A stretch of 64,000 nucleotides of DNA. Origin: Hemibagrus wyckioides (taxonomy: Eukaryota; Chordata; Actinopteri; Siluriformes; Bagridae). Location of the stretch: the NCBI RefSeq assembly GCF_019097595.1, contig NC_080720.1:28818352-28882351 (forward strand), written 5' to 3'. Below are positions 1-11,286 of this stretch, in pieces. Positions within the stretch are counted from its first letter, which is position 1. Each line of letters opens with the position of its first letter. The translations under genes were made by a program, and so were the position numbers. The notes under the pieces were generated by a model. That model made no database searches and was not told where the DNA came from. It was given only the letters and a program-made list of their open reading frames with translations.

Positions 1-355
1 AGCATCTTAAAAAGGTTCTACTCAGGAAACGTCTAGAGTTCTGTAGTAGCATCTTAAAGAGGTTTTACTCATGAATCCTCTAGAGTTCTATAGTAACTTT
101 TTAAAGAGGTCCTACTCAGGAACCCTCTAGATTTCTATAGTAGCTTTTTAAAGAGGTTCTACTCAGGATACCTCTAGAGTTTTATAGTAACATCTTAAAA
201 AGGTTCTTCTCAGGAAACCTCTAGAGTTCTAAAGTCACATCTTAAAGACATTCTACTCAGGAACCCTCTAGAGCTCTGTAGTAGCATCCTTTAAAAGGAC
301 CACTCAAGTTCCATAGTAGCTTTTTAAAGATGTTCTACTCAAGAACCCTTTAGGA
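1..355. repeat. 47-bp minisatellite, about 7.5 copies, cut by window start
   Basis: Units begin at 1, 48, 95, 142, 189, 236 and 283, an exact 47-bp period. Each carries AGCATCTTAAAGAGG, then TTCTACTCAGGAACC, then CTCTAGAGTTCTATAGT with point differences. The unit starting at 283 has lost 12 bp, and a last copy runs from 318 to about 355. No coding frame is preserved. The array continues to the left of the window. Confidence 0.93.
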
Positions 356-929
356 TACAGAACAAAAATACCACTGTGTCCAAAATCTACCATCCTTCCA
401 AAATAGTGTCCAAGATTAGAATTTGCGTTTTTTAAATCGTAGTATGTTAGAACAAGTATCTTGAAGGAATTTTTTCAGCTAATATCACCCGCAACTCCTT
501 GCAGGAGGGAGGAGGGGGTTTTGTAAAGGAGGTGTAAATGAAATGTGGAAAATAAAATCAAGGGAATTGCAAATTAAATGCTATAGAAAACATTAAACAA
601 GGATTAACGACTGAATGAAGCTGCGAGGAATTTGTTTACAGTGAGTATATGTAACTAGGCAACAGCGTTCTCTTCCGTCAGGAGTGTAATTTTTCTTCAC
701 CAAAAGAGTGCACATTTGTAGTGCGTAGTATAAGTAGTCAATTTGGGACACAGCTTTTGGTTGCTGGGTGAAAAACAGAACCTACATAAAACTCGGAAAT
801 CTTTCGCAGCTACACGTTTGAGTGATGTTGCCTTGGATCATTAGAGTCAGAAAATAGTGAAAGCTGATTGGCTGGTAGTTAAGTTCCAAAAGAAGTGAGT
901 GCTCTGGATCCTCAAAGCTTATTGGCTGT
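356..929. other. Intergenic sequence, no feature seen
   Basis: AT-rich unique-looking sequence with no ORF of note, no long microsatellite and no recognisable repeat end. Confidence 0.5.
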
Positions 930-1290
930 TTGCATTCACCATTTTCTTGTTTTGTTTCAACTTCCTGTCATGTGGGTTTACTTTTGATTTCTGTCTTGAC
1001 TCCGCCCCCGTCTGGTCGTTATGATCAGAATGTTCTTTCATCCTTGTTACCAGTTCAGCATTTGATTAGTTTTGTCTTCCTGTGTATTCAAGTCTCGCGT
1101 TTATGTACGCTTCCTGAATTTCCTGCTTCCCAAGTTTCCGGTTTGGATCCTCGCCTCTTTTTTTGTGTGTGAATTATTCTGGTTGGTTGCTAGCCGCCTG
1201 TGTTTTGACCCCTGCCATGGGCTTAATTATTGATGATGATGGCTGGATTTCCGTGAATAAAACACCGGGGTTGATTTGACGCACTTGTAC
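930..1290 (+). mobile_element. Retroelement 3'-end remnant (tentative)
   Basis: The stretch has the flavour of fish LTR/LINE 3' tails: CTCCGCCCCCGTCTGG, pyrimidine-rich TTTGTCTTCCTGTGTATT, a 'GACCCCTGCCATGG' step and a polyadenylation-like AATAAA at 1257-1262. An 80-codon open frame at 930-1172 is low-information and not a known domain. The assignment is by resemblance only. Confidence 0.3.
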
Positions 1291-1386
1291 GATTGCATTT
1301 AGTTAAGTCTGTGTTGTGCACTTAGACATTTTAGATTGATAAGACTTAGACAAATGCACACATACACACACACTCCACGCCCATCA

Positions 1387-1387
<1 letters not shown>

Positions 1388-1425
<38 letters not shown>

Positions 1426-1427
1426 GA
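1388..1427. repeat. (CT)n microsatellite
   Basis: About 19 TC dinucleotides followed by TTTCTCT. Confidence 0.9.
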
Positions 1428-2038
1428 GGATCAGCAGTCTCTCTGGACAATAGACTCAGCAGTGGTCCCCTGATTGCTTCCTTTCACATGGTAATGCACA
1501 TCTCTGCTCCTCTCCATGCGCTTTCTTAACTCCCCACAAATTACAGTTTACCAGCCACATAGGAAATAAAGAAAGGGAGGGGAAAAAATCAACTGTCGCA
1601 TATCTCTCTTTAAAAAAAAAATTAATAAAAAATTCAGTGACATGTAGATGTAGCGGTAAGTGCAGCTCGCCAGGCCTCTGATCATCCCTTAATTGTAGCA
1701 GTCAATTGTAGCCAAACGCTCTCTTCAAGCCCCTTCTCTCTTACAACAAGTATCGCGATCAAAGAGGGAATCAGCTCGCTTCAATTCGGCCTGTTTAAGA
1801 ACCAGCCAAATGAAGAGAGAGAGAGAGAGAGAGAGGGAGGGAGGGAGGGAGGGAGGAATGCTGACGTGATGACAGAGTTTGTTTTTAATCCAAAACGATT
1901 TATCTTGCTCTTTTTTTGATGCCATTTTTGCAGCTAACAAGAAATCAAACCAGAGATCTGTTTATGTTTCCAATGCTAAAGGAAAAAAATGGAAGAAATT
2001 CTCTGGAATCTGACTAGCACTTATAGTACTTATATACC
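1428..2038. other. Intergenic sequence with (GA)n/(GGGA)n at 1813-1857
   Basis: No gene is visible. The only structure is a purine tract of GA repeats turning into GGGA repeats (1813-1857) and an A-tract near 1612-1621. Confidence 0.5.
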
Positions 2039-2436
2039 TGATGCTACGTTCACACGTACAGTGACTCGGAACGACCGAGCGACCGGAGAACGTTCGCATC
2101 CGATGAGAGCAGCTGACTTCCTGCGACATGAGCGACACCGAGCGTCGGAGTCCAGACGTGGGCGTATCCATGTCAGCAACGCTAGACTCGGACGGCAGAG
2201 TTGAGAAAAGTATGAGAATGAAGACACTCCCATGTGAACTGCGATAAAACATCACAAGCTCATGCAGATGAAGCTAAATTTTTAAAGCACCAAATCTCCC
2301 TCAAGAATGTTTAGCAACTGAAATGCTAGTTGCTCCACCCACTGAGAAACATTATTACCATGGCGACCACTAATAGCAGGAACTACTACATGAACTGGCA
2401 AGCTAAAATCGTTGTTTGAGTGAACGTAGCATTACA
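2039..2436. mobile_element. MITE-like element with terminal inverted repeats
   Basis: The left end reads ATGCTACGTTCACAC (from 2041). The right end at about 2419-2433 reads GTGAACGTAGCAT, its reverse complement with one mismatch. The roughly 400-bp interior has no transposase frame, so this is a non-autonomous DNA transposon. A TACGTTCACA-type end is typical of a common fish MITE group (hAT or PIF/Harbinger type; superfamily not settled). Target-site duplication is not clear by eye. Confidence 0.6.
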
Positions 2437-2904
2437 CACTGATTTGTATGTCGCCACCTTCAAGGGTTTGAAAATAATAAGACGAATGAATGTTGGTGTT
2501 TTTTGTGAGATGTTTATTTCACATTTATGGAAGGAGTCTCCAGTTCAAGTGCTCTCAGAGGTCAAAATTTCTGACAGTCGGGACAACAATAAACGGATAA
2601 AAATGACAGCATTTTATGGCATTATATTTTTAATTTTCCTACAACAGCACGTCTTCATAGGGATTTGTGCCTTTCAAACACTCCAGTAAACGTCGGCTTG
2701 GTCGTGTTGGATGTTTATTTGCTTTGGATCTGAAAGTGAATCAAGCTGCAGTGTTATAGCAGTTGACTCTCTGAACCGAATCTGTGCTGGTGTTAAAATA
2801 GAAACATCCAGAAGAGACATGACATCACTGATTGTGAAAATCTGCATTTCCCCTTGATTAGAATGCTAACACGTCGCACAAGCAACTGTCACTACGGAAG
2901 CTGG
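2437..2904. other. Intergenic sequence, no feature seen
   Basis: Contains a chance 89-codon frame (2420-2689) with no recognisable domain, partly inside the MITE end. Nothing else found. Confidence 0.4.
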
Positions 2905-2919
2905 TGTGTGTGGTGTGTA

Positions 2920-2969
<50 letters not shown>

Positions 2970-3055
2970 AATGGAAAGAGTTATAAAACCAGCCCCCAAA
3001 ATCAAACAACTATAGAAAGCATAAAAACAAAAAATTTCAGTAAGAAAGCAAATAA

Positions 3056-3133
<78 letters not shown>

Positions 3134-3169
3134 AACAGATAATTAAACAAACTACTACACAGACATACA

Positions 3170-3228
<59 letters not shown>

Positions 3229-3235
3229 ATTCAGG
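2905..3235. repeat. Compound microsatellite block TG / GA / GATA / AAAT
   Basis: (TG)n at 2905-2930 runs into (GA)n 2931-2966. (GATA)n occupies about 3059-3131 and (AAAT)n about 3168-3232. Apparent long open frames here (poly-SIYL, poly-FIYL) are translations of the tetranucleotide arrays. Confidence 0.95.
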
Positions 3236-3766
3236 ATAAAAAAACAGGACACAGAGATTCATTCATGTTTTTATTCTGACATTTGAAACATTTCATGTTT
3301 GTATGGTAATGCAGACGTTACTCCAGATAACAACTTTACACTTCCTACCTTTTTCTCTTCACGTATTTTTTTTCTGTAAACACATACATATGACAACAGA
3401 GAAGTAAGAAATTAAAGACTGTGTGGTTGTGACTTGTGTGAATTTAATCCAAAAAAAAATAAAATAAACAAACACACAAAAATAACAACGAAAACAAAAA
3501 CCAGTAAAATATTAAACTCCAATAAAAAATAAATTAAATTAAAAAAAAAATAATAAATTAATTACTGTGTGTGTGTGTGTGTGTGTGAAGATTAGAGAGA
3601 CAACCATTATTCCAGTGCTTGATTAATTATTCATCGAAATTAATTTCAAAATGTGATAAGTCATCTTCTTGCATTTTTTTTTTCCAGAGCTTACCTTTTC
3701 GAGGTCGTGTGCGGCACACACACACACACACACAAAGACAAAGAAAGATATGCAGTGTGTGTGTGT

Positions 3767-3800
<34 letters not shown>

Positions 3801-4879
3801 TTCTGTCAGAATTAATTGGGTGTGTTTTGTGCTGCTACTCTAGTGGATTTGCTTCAGAAACCTGGAACATCAAAATATTAAAAAACAAACCAACAAAGAT
3901 TGTGGTTCTTTTGCATCGCCGGAGACTTGACCTCTTTAAAGAGCAAAAAAGAGAGAGAAAGTACTGTCGTTTCCTTCCAATAACAAGTCAGTCCTTCCTC
4001 CATTAGTGACCTGATACAATAGCTACGTTTGTGTATGTGTGTGTGTGTGTGTATGTGTCTGTACTGAATGTAGCGACACACTCTCTCCCAGCTCGCTGTA
4101 AACCACGCAAACGTCTGACGTGGTTTAGATTTCTTGGGCGCGGCCGAAGCCGAGCGTGTGGAGCGTAAAACGTTTTCGAGAGAGCCTTCAGATCGCACAC
4201 TCCTCGAGATCACACGTGTGCCGCGTTCTGTAATTGTGCGTCACGTTTTTTTTCCCCCCATTTCCATTTGCTGTGTGTTTGTGTATGTGTGTGTGGGTGC
4301 GTGCACAAATCCTGGCAAGCTAAATATGACAGACTTGGTTGTGGTGAGAATAGCACATTCCGTGCTGTGCCTCAGAACACACACACACACACACACACAC
4401 ACGGTCATCCAGAAATCTCCTCATGGATCTCCTCATTAAAATGATCCAGTGTGTCATTCATGACATCAGTGATTCTTTAATGTAGCAGGCATTACTACAC
4501 ACGCGACGTCAGGCGCACGTCTCGGAGCCGTGAACGAGGCCCGGCTGCGTTTTGGCTCGTAAGTGGCAATGTAAATGCACGCGCACAGGTGATAATTATG
4601 CAGATGGAATCGGCACTTATAGTCCTCGTGCTGTTGTGGACCAGGCGCTATGTAATGATACCTCACATTAACTGCCCACGCTGTGAGGAAACACGCTGGG
4701 GAGGGGGGGGGGCTTTAGTGGAACCTGAAAGGGTCGAACTCATCACGTGGGTTTGATCCTTACTGCTTTTTGCGAATTGAAAATCTGCAGGTTTAATTCA
4801 CAATTACTGCACAGTGACAGCGTGTTGCTCACGTGATGTTGCTTGACGTCACATTTACATATACATGTTTAGATATTTA
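3236..4879. other. Intergenic sequence with scattered dinucleotide repeats
   Basis: No gene found. (TG)n lies at 3566-3587, (CA)n at 3716-3734, (TG)n then (GA)n at 3755-3799, (TG)n-like at 4031-4058 and (CA)n at 4378-4402. A GC-richer patch at about 4080-4230 and 4495-4640 has CpGs but no clear promoter element. Confidence 0.5.
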
Positions 4880-5690
4880 CATTACACACACACACACACA
4901 CAAAACCTGAAAAACTCCTATCAATTATGCTTCATGTCATTTTTTACTTGTTTAATTGTTTTCTTTTTCTACTATACAAATTGTCCATTTATTCCGCAGC
5001 TGAAAAATAAAATAATTTATTAAATCTTTTTTTTTCAGCTTAATATTTACAACAAAAAAATGTTTTCAGAACTTTTTAGCATTTTATTATATTTCAGTTC
5101 AACTTTAGTTTTTTTTTTTAAAACAAGTCATGTTTTTAACCGGACCATTTATTTATTTATTTATTTTCTTTTAATTTATTTATTTATTTATTTATTCATT
5201 CATTTATTTATTTATTTATTTATTTGCACAAAACATTTTCTGAAACACGAATATGGTTTTAGGGACTTTTTTTGACTGCTGAATTTTTGAGTTTATTATT
5301 AATATTATTATTATTTTTGTTTTTTTTGCAATTTTATTTTACTTTTATTTTATTTTAATTTACTTACATCTTTCTGACTTTTTCTTTACTTAACTTTTTT
5401 GTATTTATTTCTATTTTTATTTATCACCAAACTTGACTTTAGGGGTGTTTTTTTCTTATTTTTTTCCAGCTTTCTTTCTACTCTACAACTTTAACATGTT
5501 GGTTTTTTTTTTTTTTTTTTTGTTTTTTTACATTTTTACTCCATTTGAACCATTATTTTTTATTCATAAAAAACTTTGACTCTTTTATTTGTCTATTTTT
5601 TTGTCCTTTATTTTACTTTTCACTTAAAGGACACTTAAAGAAATCTCTTATAATGATTTACTTATTATATCTTTTTACACCTATGTTTTA

Positions 5691-5739
<49 letters not shown>

Positions 5740-5740
5740 T
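4880..5740. repeat. T-rich low-complexity block with (ATTT)n and (TAA)n
   Basis: (CA)n at 4882-4902, (ATTT)n at 5149-5166 and 5177-5226, long T-tracts (for example about 5503-5522), and (AAT)n at 5692-5736. The + strand is strongly T over A through much of the block. Confidence 0.85.
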
Positions 5741-7045
5741 TAGACTTAAAGCACATTTGAAACCAAATGAATCGATGCCTTGACAACGTAGTGTAGTGGC
5801 ACTAAAACACGTCACAGTCTCTGAAGCAGCCGTGAGTGTGCTATATTCACGTGTAAGCTTAGTTTAAATGACACGTTTCGATGGTGTGCATTAAACTGAT
5901 CTTCATGCTGCACTAAGAAGCAGATCAGCTCTGATATTCGATGGAAACGTCTGATAACAATAATCAGTATGAAGGTTGTGCGAGTCATAAACACCTGGAA
6001 GGAGGAGTTCAGATGAGTTATACTACAAAGAATGTGTGTGTGCAAGAGAGAGAGAGGGTGTGTTCTGTGGGGGTGTGTGACAGTAAGAGGAGAGAAAACA
6101 CTCAAAGGATGTTCTCATAGACAGGAAATAACTCTCTCTCTCTCTCTTTCTCTCGCTTTCTCTACCACCTGTGTGCTCGGCTCCATCCCCGCTGCAGATG
6201 TGAGATTTTCTGGAACTTTCTCATCACTCTCAGCTCCTGGAGCCAACCACACACACACACACACACACATACACACCCTCTGTCATATAAAACACTCCAC
6301 ACAAACATGTCGCCTCATCTCTTACACTCTGCTGCTCCTTTTCCTTTTTCTTGCAGATGAGCCTTGCGTGTTTTTTTTCTCCTCCCCGGCTCACACGCTC
6401 TTCGCTTCACGTTGAACTGATCTGACAGTCGTGTCGTTTTGTCTTGTGAGAGTACTTATGGAACTCTCAGCCCTCAGGCACAGCACAGATGAAGCAGATA
6501 ATAATAGAATATAAGATAATATAATAAGGATTAAATGATTTACTTTAACTTATCCTTCTTTTCCCTTATTCATGTGAGGAACGGTCCATGGGCACGCTCT
6601 TAGAACTAGAGCTTTTCCTTTTTCTCTAGTGTGATAATATCGATGCTTTGTACCTTGAATACGCATCTTTAACAGGGAAATTGCATAGTGCCACTTTAAT
6701 TAGTGTTTAATGTAGTGGTCCGGTTACATACCTTCAATTCTTTTCTGGCATCTGAAACATTACTGCTTGATGCTCATCTGAAGAGTGCAAGTGACTGACG
6801 AGACTTTTGTGTAGAGTATTGTTTTTCCCGCAATAGCAATAACACACACGTTTTATATATTGGTATTAATTCAAAAATAAAGATTAGACTAAGAAAGGAT
6901 CAGTGGATTGTGGCTGTTACATTATGTCTTAGAATTTGATCCAAATTTTGAATAAATAGATATAATTATAGTATATTTTATATATTTTTGTGACTATTAG
7001 TTAGTTTGTTTTTTCCCGTTTCTTCATATACAGTATACGCACATA
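5741..7045. other. Intergenic sequence, no gene seen
   Basis: A 127-codon frame at 6032-6415 is built on CT/CA repeats and has no domain. (CT)n near 6130-6160 and (CA)n at 6249-6270. The remainder is AT-rich and unremarkable. Confidence 0.5.
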
Positions 7046-7109
7046 AATGCATGCATGAATGAATGGATGCATGAATGAATGGATGCATGAATGAATGGAT
7101 GGATGAATA
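7046..7109. repeat. 16-bp tandem repeat ATGCATGAATGAATGG
   Basis: Three to four units of ATGCATGAATGAATGG with small changes, itself a higher-order arrangement of ATGA/ATGG tetramers. Confidence 0.85.
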
Positions 7110-7456
7110 GCATCTTATGGCAGCTCCCGCGTCAAAAGAAAATGTCTAAATGTGTTATGAAAATACACACACGCGCGCGCGCACACATGTACAGAGAGAT
7201 GAGGGGGCGTCCTGTTTTCCCAATGAAATTAGCGGATGCATTAACCCGGAGGTTGCTGCACAGGTTGGCCGCGGACTCGGAGCCGATTTCACGCTGTATG
7301 TAATATTCAGAGCGAAGCAGCGCGAGGGCAACGGCACATTCGGGATGAATGAACCGACAAGTGGTGCTGAGAGCACGCGCGGCGTCAGCGTGGCAGCAGC
7401 GGCAGCAGCAGCGCGCGCACATGAAGCACGAGATCATCGTGCAAACTGGGAAGGAA

Positions 7457-7499
<43 letters not shown>

Positions 7500-7784
7500 G
7501 AAATGGTGTTTTGCACGGATCATGCGGTTCTTCCTGTAAATAAAGTGCATTTTGCCGTTAGGCTCCCGCGTGACTCCAAACTCTGGAAGCTTCGTGAGTC
7601 GCAAATCACATGCACGTGGGCCTATAAATTCCCTATGTAGCTTATTTTAATTTGTTTCCTGAAAACAGACACTAGTGCTACTTCTACTGCTACTACTACT
7701 AATGACACATACACACATACATAAATACCCAGGTCACATGTCTCGATGACTCCTCACGCGCTGTGCCTCTCTTTCTTAACTCCA
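7110..7784. other. GC-richer upstream flank with (GAAA)n
   Basis: CpG becomes frequent at 7200-7440 (CGCGGACTCGGAGCCG, GCGCGCGCACATG), ending in (GAAA)n at 7456-7499. Overlapping frames on both strands reflect GC content. This could be part of an extended CpG island upstream of zeb2; no splice donor is convincing. Confidence 0.45.
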
Positions 7785-8035
7785 CGTGCTACAAAGCCTT
7801 TCCCCGGCTGTGCGCGCGCTCCGCTCCGATCTGATTGGCTTTGAACGGAAGCATGGGCTCGAGCGAACGCGCGCTCCCGCAGCCCTGATTGATGATTTAA
7901 TTATCCATAAACTGGATCTGTAGGTATAGCCAATCACGCCCCTCTCAAGGTGGGGCTCCCCCCCACCTCCTCCTTCTTCTGCCCCCTCCCTAAGCCCCCG
8001 GCTCACGCGCACAGGACACTTTTCCAATTTAATAA
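7785..8035. promoter_or_regulatory. Candidate upstream promoter/enhancer with CCAAT boxes
   Basis: CpG-rich block with GATTGGCT at 7833-7840 (an inverted CCAAT box) and AGCCAATC at 7928-7935, followed directly by a GC-box-like CACGCCCCTC. Between them lies an AT patch with TTAATTATCC. CCAAT boxes in both orientations suit a TATA-less, possibly bidirectional promoter. It could drive an alternative zeb2 first exon or an antisense transcript as in mammals, but no exon is demonstrable. Confidence 0.4.
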
Positions 8036-8062
8036 GTCGCTGATTTTAAAGAAATTTATATA

Positions 8063-8740
<678 letters not shown>

Positions 8741-8848
8741 GGCTCCGTCCCAAACCGCACACTAAACTACTAAACAGCGTAGAACACAATCAGTGGAAAA
8801 ATCTTCTAATCTGTGGTTAAAAACTGACGTGCAATCTGGGACGAGGCC
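8741..8848. mobile_element. Short MITE with imperfect 20-bp inverted ends
   Basis: Left end GGCTCCGTCCCAAACCGCAC. The right end, read on the other strand, is GGCCTCGTCCCAGATTGCAC: 15 of 20 positions agree. At 108 bp it has no coding capacity. The GTCCCAAA terminus recurs in the window at about 19711 and as inverted ATTTGGGA near 17960, suggesting one family. Confidence 0.5.
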
Positions 8849-9217
8849 AAAGTTATTCAACCAACGAAGACCAAAAAAATATTTAAATTAAAAGGAAAAA
8901 AATTCCAATCCTAGTTGTTTGATCCTGATTAGTTTTTAAGAGAAATTAAGAAACAAGAAACGAGTTATGGGACATTATGAAAGTCCAGATTTAACACTAA
9001 CGTTAGTGGAAATGTGACTTCTTTATAATTTAAAAAAAAAAACGGAAGAAGATGAAGAATAAAAAAGCAACAAACTTCTGACGCTTCCCATGAGATGCGC
9101 ACTCCTCCATTATCCCTCCGTGTGAAGATAGGTGGCGTGTGTCGTGTGTCTCAGCCACTCTCCCTCTCCCTTGCTCTCTCTCTTTCTCTCTCCTCTGTAG
9201 TAGTGCAGAAAAGAAAG

Positions 9218-9218
<1 letters not shown>
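8849..9218. other. zeb2 5' flank, no feature seen
   Basis: AT-rich until about 9080, then mixed with CT tracts. No TATA box in a convincing position. Confidence 0.4.

Positions 9219-9290
<72 letters not shown>
9219..9290. repeat. (CA)n(GA)n compound microsatellite
   Basis: About 14 CA then about 22 GA units, immediately upstream of the putative zeb2 exon 1. Confidence 0.95.
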
Positions 9291-9293
<3 letters not shown>

Positions 9294-9515
9294 GTCATTA
9301 GAAGAGGCGTAACGCGTCAGTCCGTGCGCAGGTTGCTTTCCTGGAGTGGCTGAAAGGGATCAGTCCCAAACCTGAGCGCCAGGAATAACGGTCCTTCCTT
9401 CCCGAGCACTTTTTCTTTACTCCCCCTTTTTCCCCCCACACCGAGGCGTTGCTATCGGTTCGCTTAAGGATCCGCTTCGTTTCCACAACCGGCTCGGACA
9501 CGATACACGCGTAAG
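9291..9515 (+). promoter_or_regulatory. zeb2: Putative zeb2 promoter and non-coding exon 1
   Basis: CpG-containing, repeat-free stretch ending in GCGTAAG|GTAGGT, a good splice donor at 9516 (a weaker overlapping one, CGC|GTAAGG, at 9511). It lies about 1.6 kb upstream of the exon with the zeb2 start codon, and vertebrate ZEB2 has a non-coding first exon upstream of the ATG exon. No ORF joins into the coding exon, so it would be 5' UTR. The transcription start cannot be placed; no TATA box is seen. Exon identity is inferred from position and the donor. Confidence 0.45.
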
Positions 9516-9680
9516 GTAGGTGACACTTCTTATATCCATCCTTTCTTCTGTATCACACGTTTGTTTGCTTTTGTTTTGTTTTGTTTTGAAATCACTTATA
9601 TATACTGGATCTTTTTTTATTACTATTGTTGTATCGTGTATTATTATCCAATTTTGTACGGGACACTTTACCTTTAAACT

Positions 9681-9694
9681 CACCTGCACAGGTG
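9681..9694. promoter_or_regulatory. Paired E-box CACCTG-CA-CAGGTG
   Basis: Two CACCTG cores, inverted, separated by 2 bp, about 165 bp inside the putative first intron. ZEB1/ZEB2 bind CACCT(G) sequences, preferentially as two sites contacted by the two zinc-finger clusters. Feedback on zeb2 itself is a reasonable inference but unproven. Snail and bHLH factors share the core. Confidence 0.5.
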
Positions 9695-10256
9695 AAAGCT
9701 GAGCGCTTTCTTTAAGATGCAAGACAAATCAAATATCTATGTCATCCTGACATTTCTATCTTTCGTTCTTTCTTTTTTTTTACATTATGTTATGTTTTTT
9801 TTTTTTAAGAATCAAAAAGTTACAGCAAATATAAAAAAACATATATATAATTTAAATATAAAAAACACATTCCTTGTTCATACTCATTTTATTGAACGAA
9901 ACACGGACATTAAAAAAAAATCAATTATTTAGCAAATTACACAAATGACAACACGCTCTTGGTGCCTTGTTGTCTCTTGGTATCATCATGCCACGCGTGG
10001 TAAAGGCTAGTTTTTTGGCCAGTGTCATTTTTTTTCTTTCTTTCTTGCATTCTGTCCTTTCCGTTCTTTGCTTTCTTAACTGTATATTTATTTCCCCCAG
10101 AAAGTCCAGTGCAAACAAACAGCCAGGCAGATAGCCAGAGATAGCCAGTCACCACAATGACTCAAGATCAATCCAACACATTATATTTACCTTAATATAA
10201 AGCATTCAAAAGCGAAGAGGTGCGCGAGCTGACAGGCAAAGTCTTCCATGCGACAT

Positions 10257-10298
<42 letters not shown>

Positions 10299-10320
10299 TA
10301 AAATAATAATAATAATAATA
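10257..10320. repeat. (TAA)n microsatellite
   Basis: About 20 TAA units with an AAATAAAAT interruption. Confidence 0.95.
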
Positions 10321-10419
10321 CTTCCATTTAGCAGAAAACACACTATGAGTAAAGGAACTTGCGCGTAATCTTAGAATTGCGCATTTTATATCACCGCACC
10401 AAATCTGACATTATGAAAT

Positions 10420-10423
<4 letters not shown>

Positions 10424-10484
<61 letters not shown>
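10424..10484. repeat. (AT)n microsatellite
   Basis: About 30 uninterrupted TA units; self-complementary. Confidence 0.96.
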
Positions 10485-10487
<3 letters not shown>

Positions 10488-10875
10488 AAAGATTTGCATG
10501 CTGGATGATTCCCAAAGTCTAGACATTTTATTATTATTTTAAAAATAAATTTTCATTAAAAAAGCAGTCTCTATATTATTTATTCATAATCCGTGTTTAT
10601 AAAAAGCGGCAATTATTTTAATCCGTGTTTATCATAATGATGTGTGGCTGTGCTGCATGTGGGAACGCGTTCTCCTTTGACCCCTACAGGATAAAGTGCA
10701 ACAGTTAGTGTGGATATTTGAAACACAGCCGCTTTGGAGATTTAAAGACTGATACAAAGTCATTCTGGTTATTATAGCAGTCGTTATCAGGGTTTTATTT
10801 TAACAACACGATGCAAACGCTACTCTTTCCGTTAATCAGTCCGGGAATCATTCGGGACTTACATTGTTGTTGCTT

Positions 10876-10917
<42 letters not shown>
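10876..10917. repeat. (CT)n microsatellite
   Basis: About 20 CT units upstream of the zeb2 coding exon acceptor. Confidence 0.95.
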
Positions 10918-10918
<1 letters not shown>

Positions 10919-11131
10919 GGTTGCCTCGCGCTCCTCAGTCTTCAGCGTCCCGGTTAATTTTTTATCCACCCGCATTTTTAACCGGTGCTTCCAAACGTAA
11001 AAAAAGAGAAAGCGTTCATGCTTGCAAAAAATGTTCATGCATTATTTTAAATGAAAAACAAACAAACAAACAAAAAAACCCCACCACACATACACTCTCT
11101 CCCTCTCTCTCTCTCTGTTTGGTCGCTTTAG

Positions 11132-11286
11132 ATCCTCCAGCCTGCCGCCGCTGATTGAAGGGAAGGAAGGAGAGTCGCGTCCATGCGAGCCGCTGTCTGA
11201 TCCACACACACACCACACCACACCACACACACACACACACACATACACACACGTACACACACACACGTACACACACAAGCCCGTCG
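11132..11286 (+). other. zeb2: zeb2 5' UTR in the ATG exon
   Basis: Sequence between the CTTTAG acceptor and the zeb2 start codon. It carries a six-codon upstream ORF (ATG at 11183, TGA at 11198-11200) and then a (CA)n-rich tract reaching to within about 10 bp of the start. The start of this exon depends on which AG is used (11131 or 11140). Confidence 0.5.
11203..11277. repeat. (CA)n tract with ACCACACC and GTAC interruptions, in 5' UTR
   Basis: CA repeat of roughly 75 bp interrupted by CACCACACCACACC and two CGTACAC steps. It ends ten bases before the zeb2 ATG, so it would be transcribed into the leader. Confidence 0.9.

Larger units (their letters stand above)
9516..11131 (+). other. zeb2: Probable 5'-UTR intron of zeb2
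   Basis: Runs from the GTAGGT donor to a pyrimidine-rich acceptor (CT tract at 11101-11117, then TTTGGTCGCTTTAG ending at 11131). An alternative AG at 11139-11140 (TCCTCCAG) is possible. It contains AT-rich DNA, (TAA)n, (AT)n and (CT)n tracts and a paired E-box. No gene is seen in it. Confidence 0.45.

Noticed and set aside
1..355. CRISPR-like array (regular 47-bp period)
   Set aside because: Units are contiguous without unique spacers, and the genome is a vertebrate's; this is a minisatellite.
2420..2689. 89-codon frame ending in a hydrophobic segment
   Set aside because: Starts inside a MITE end, with no domain and no promoter or splice support.
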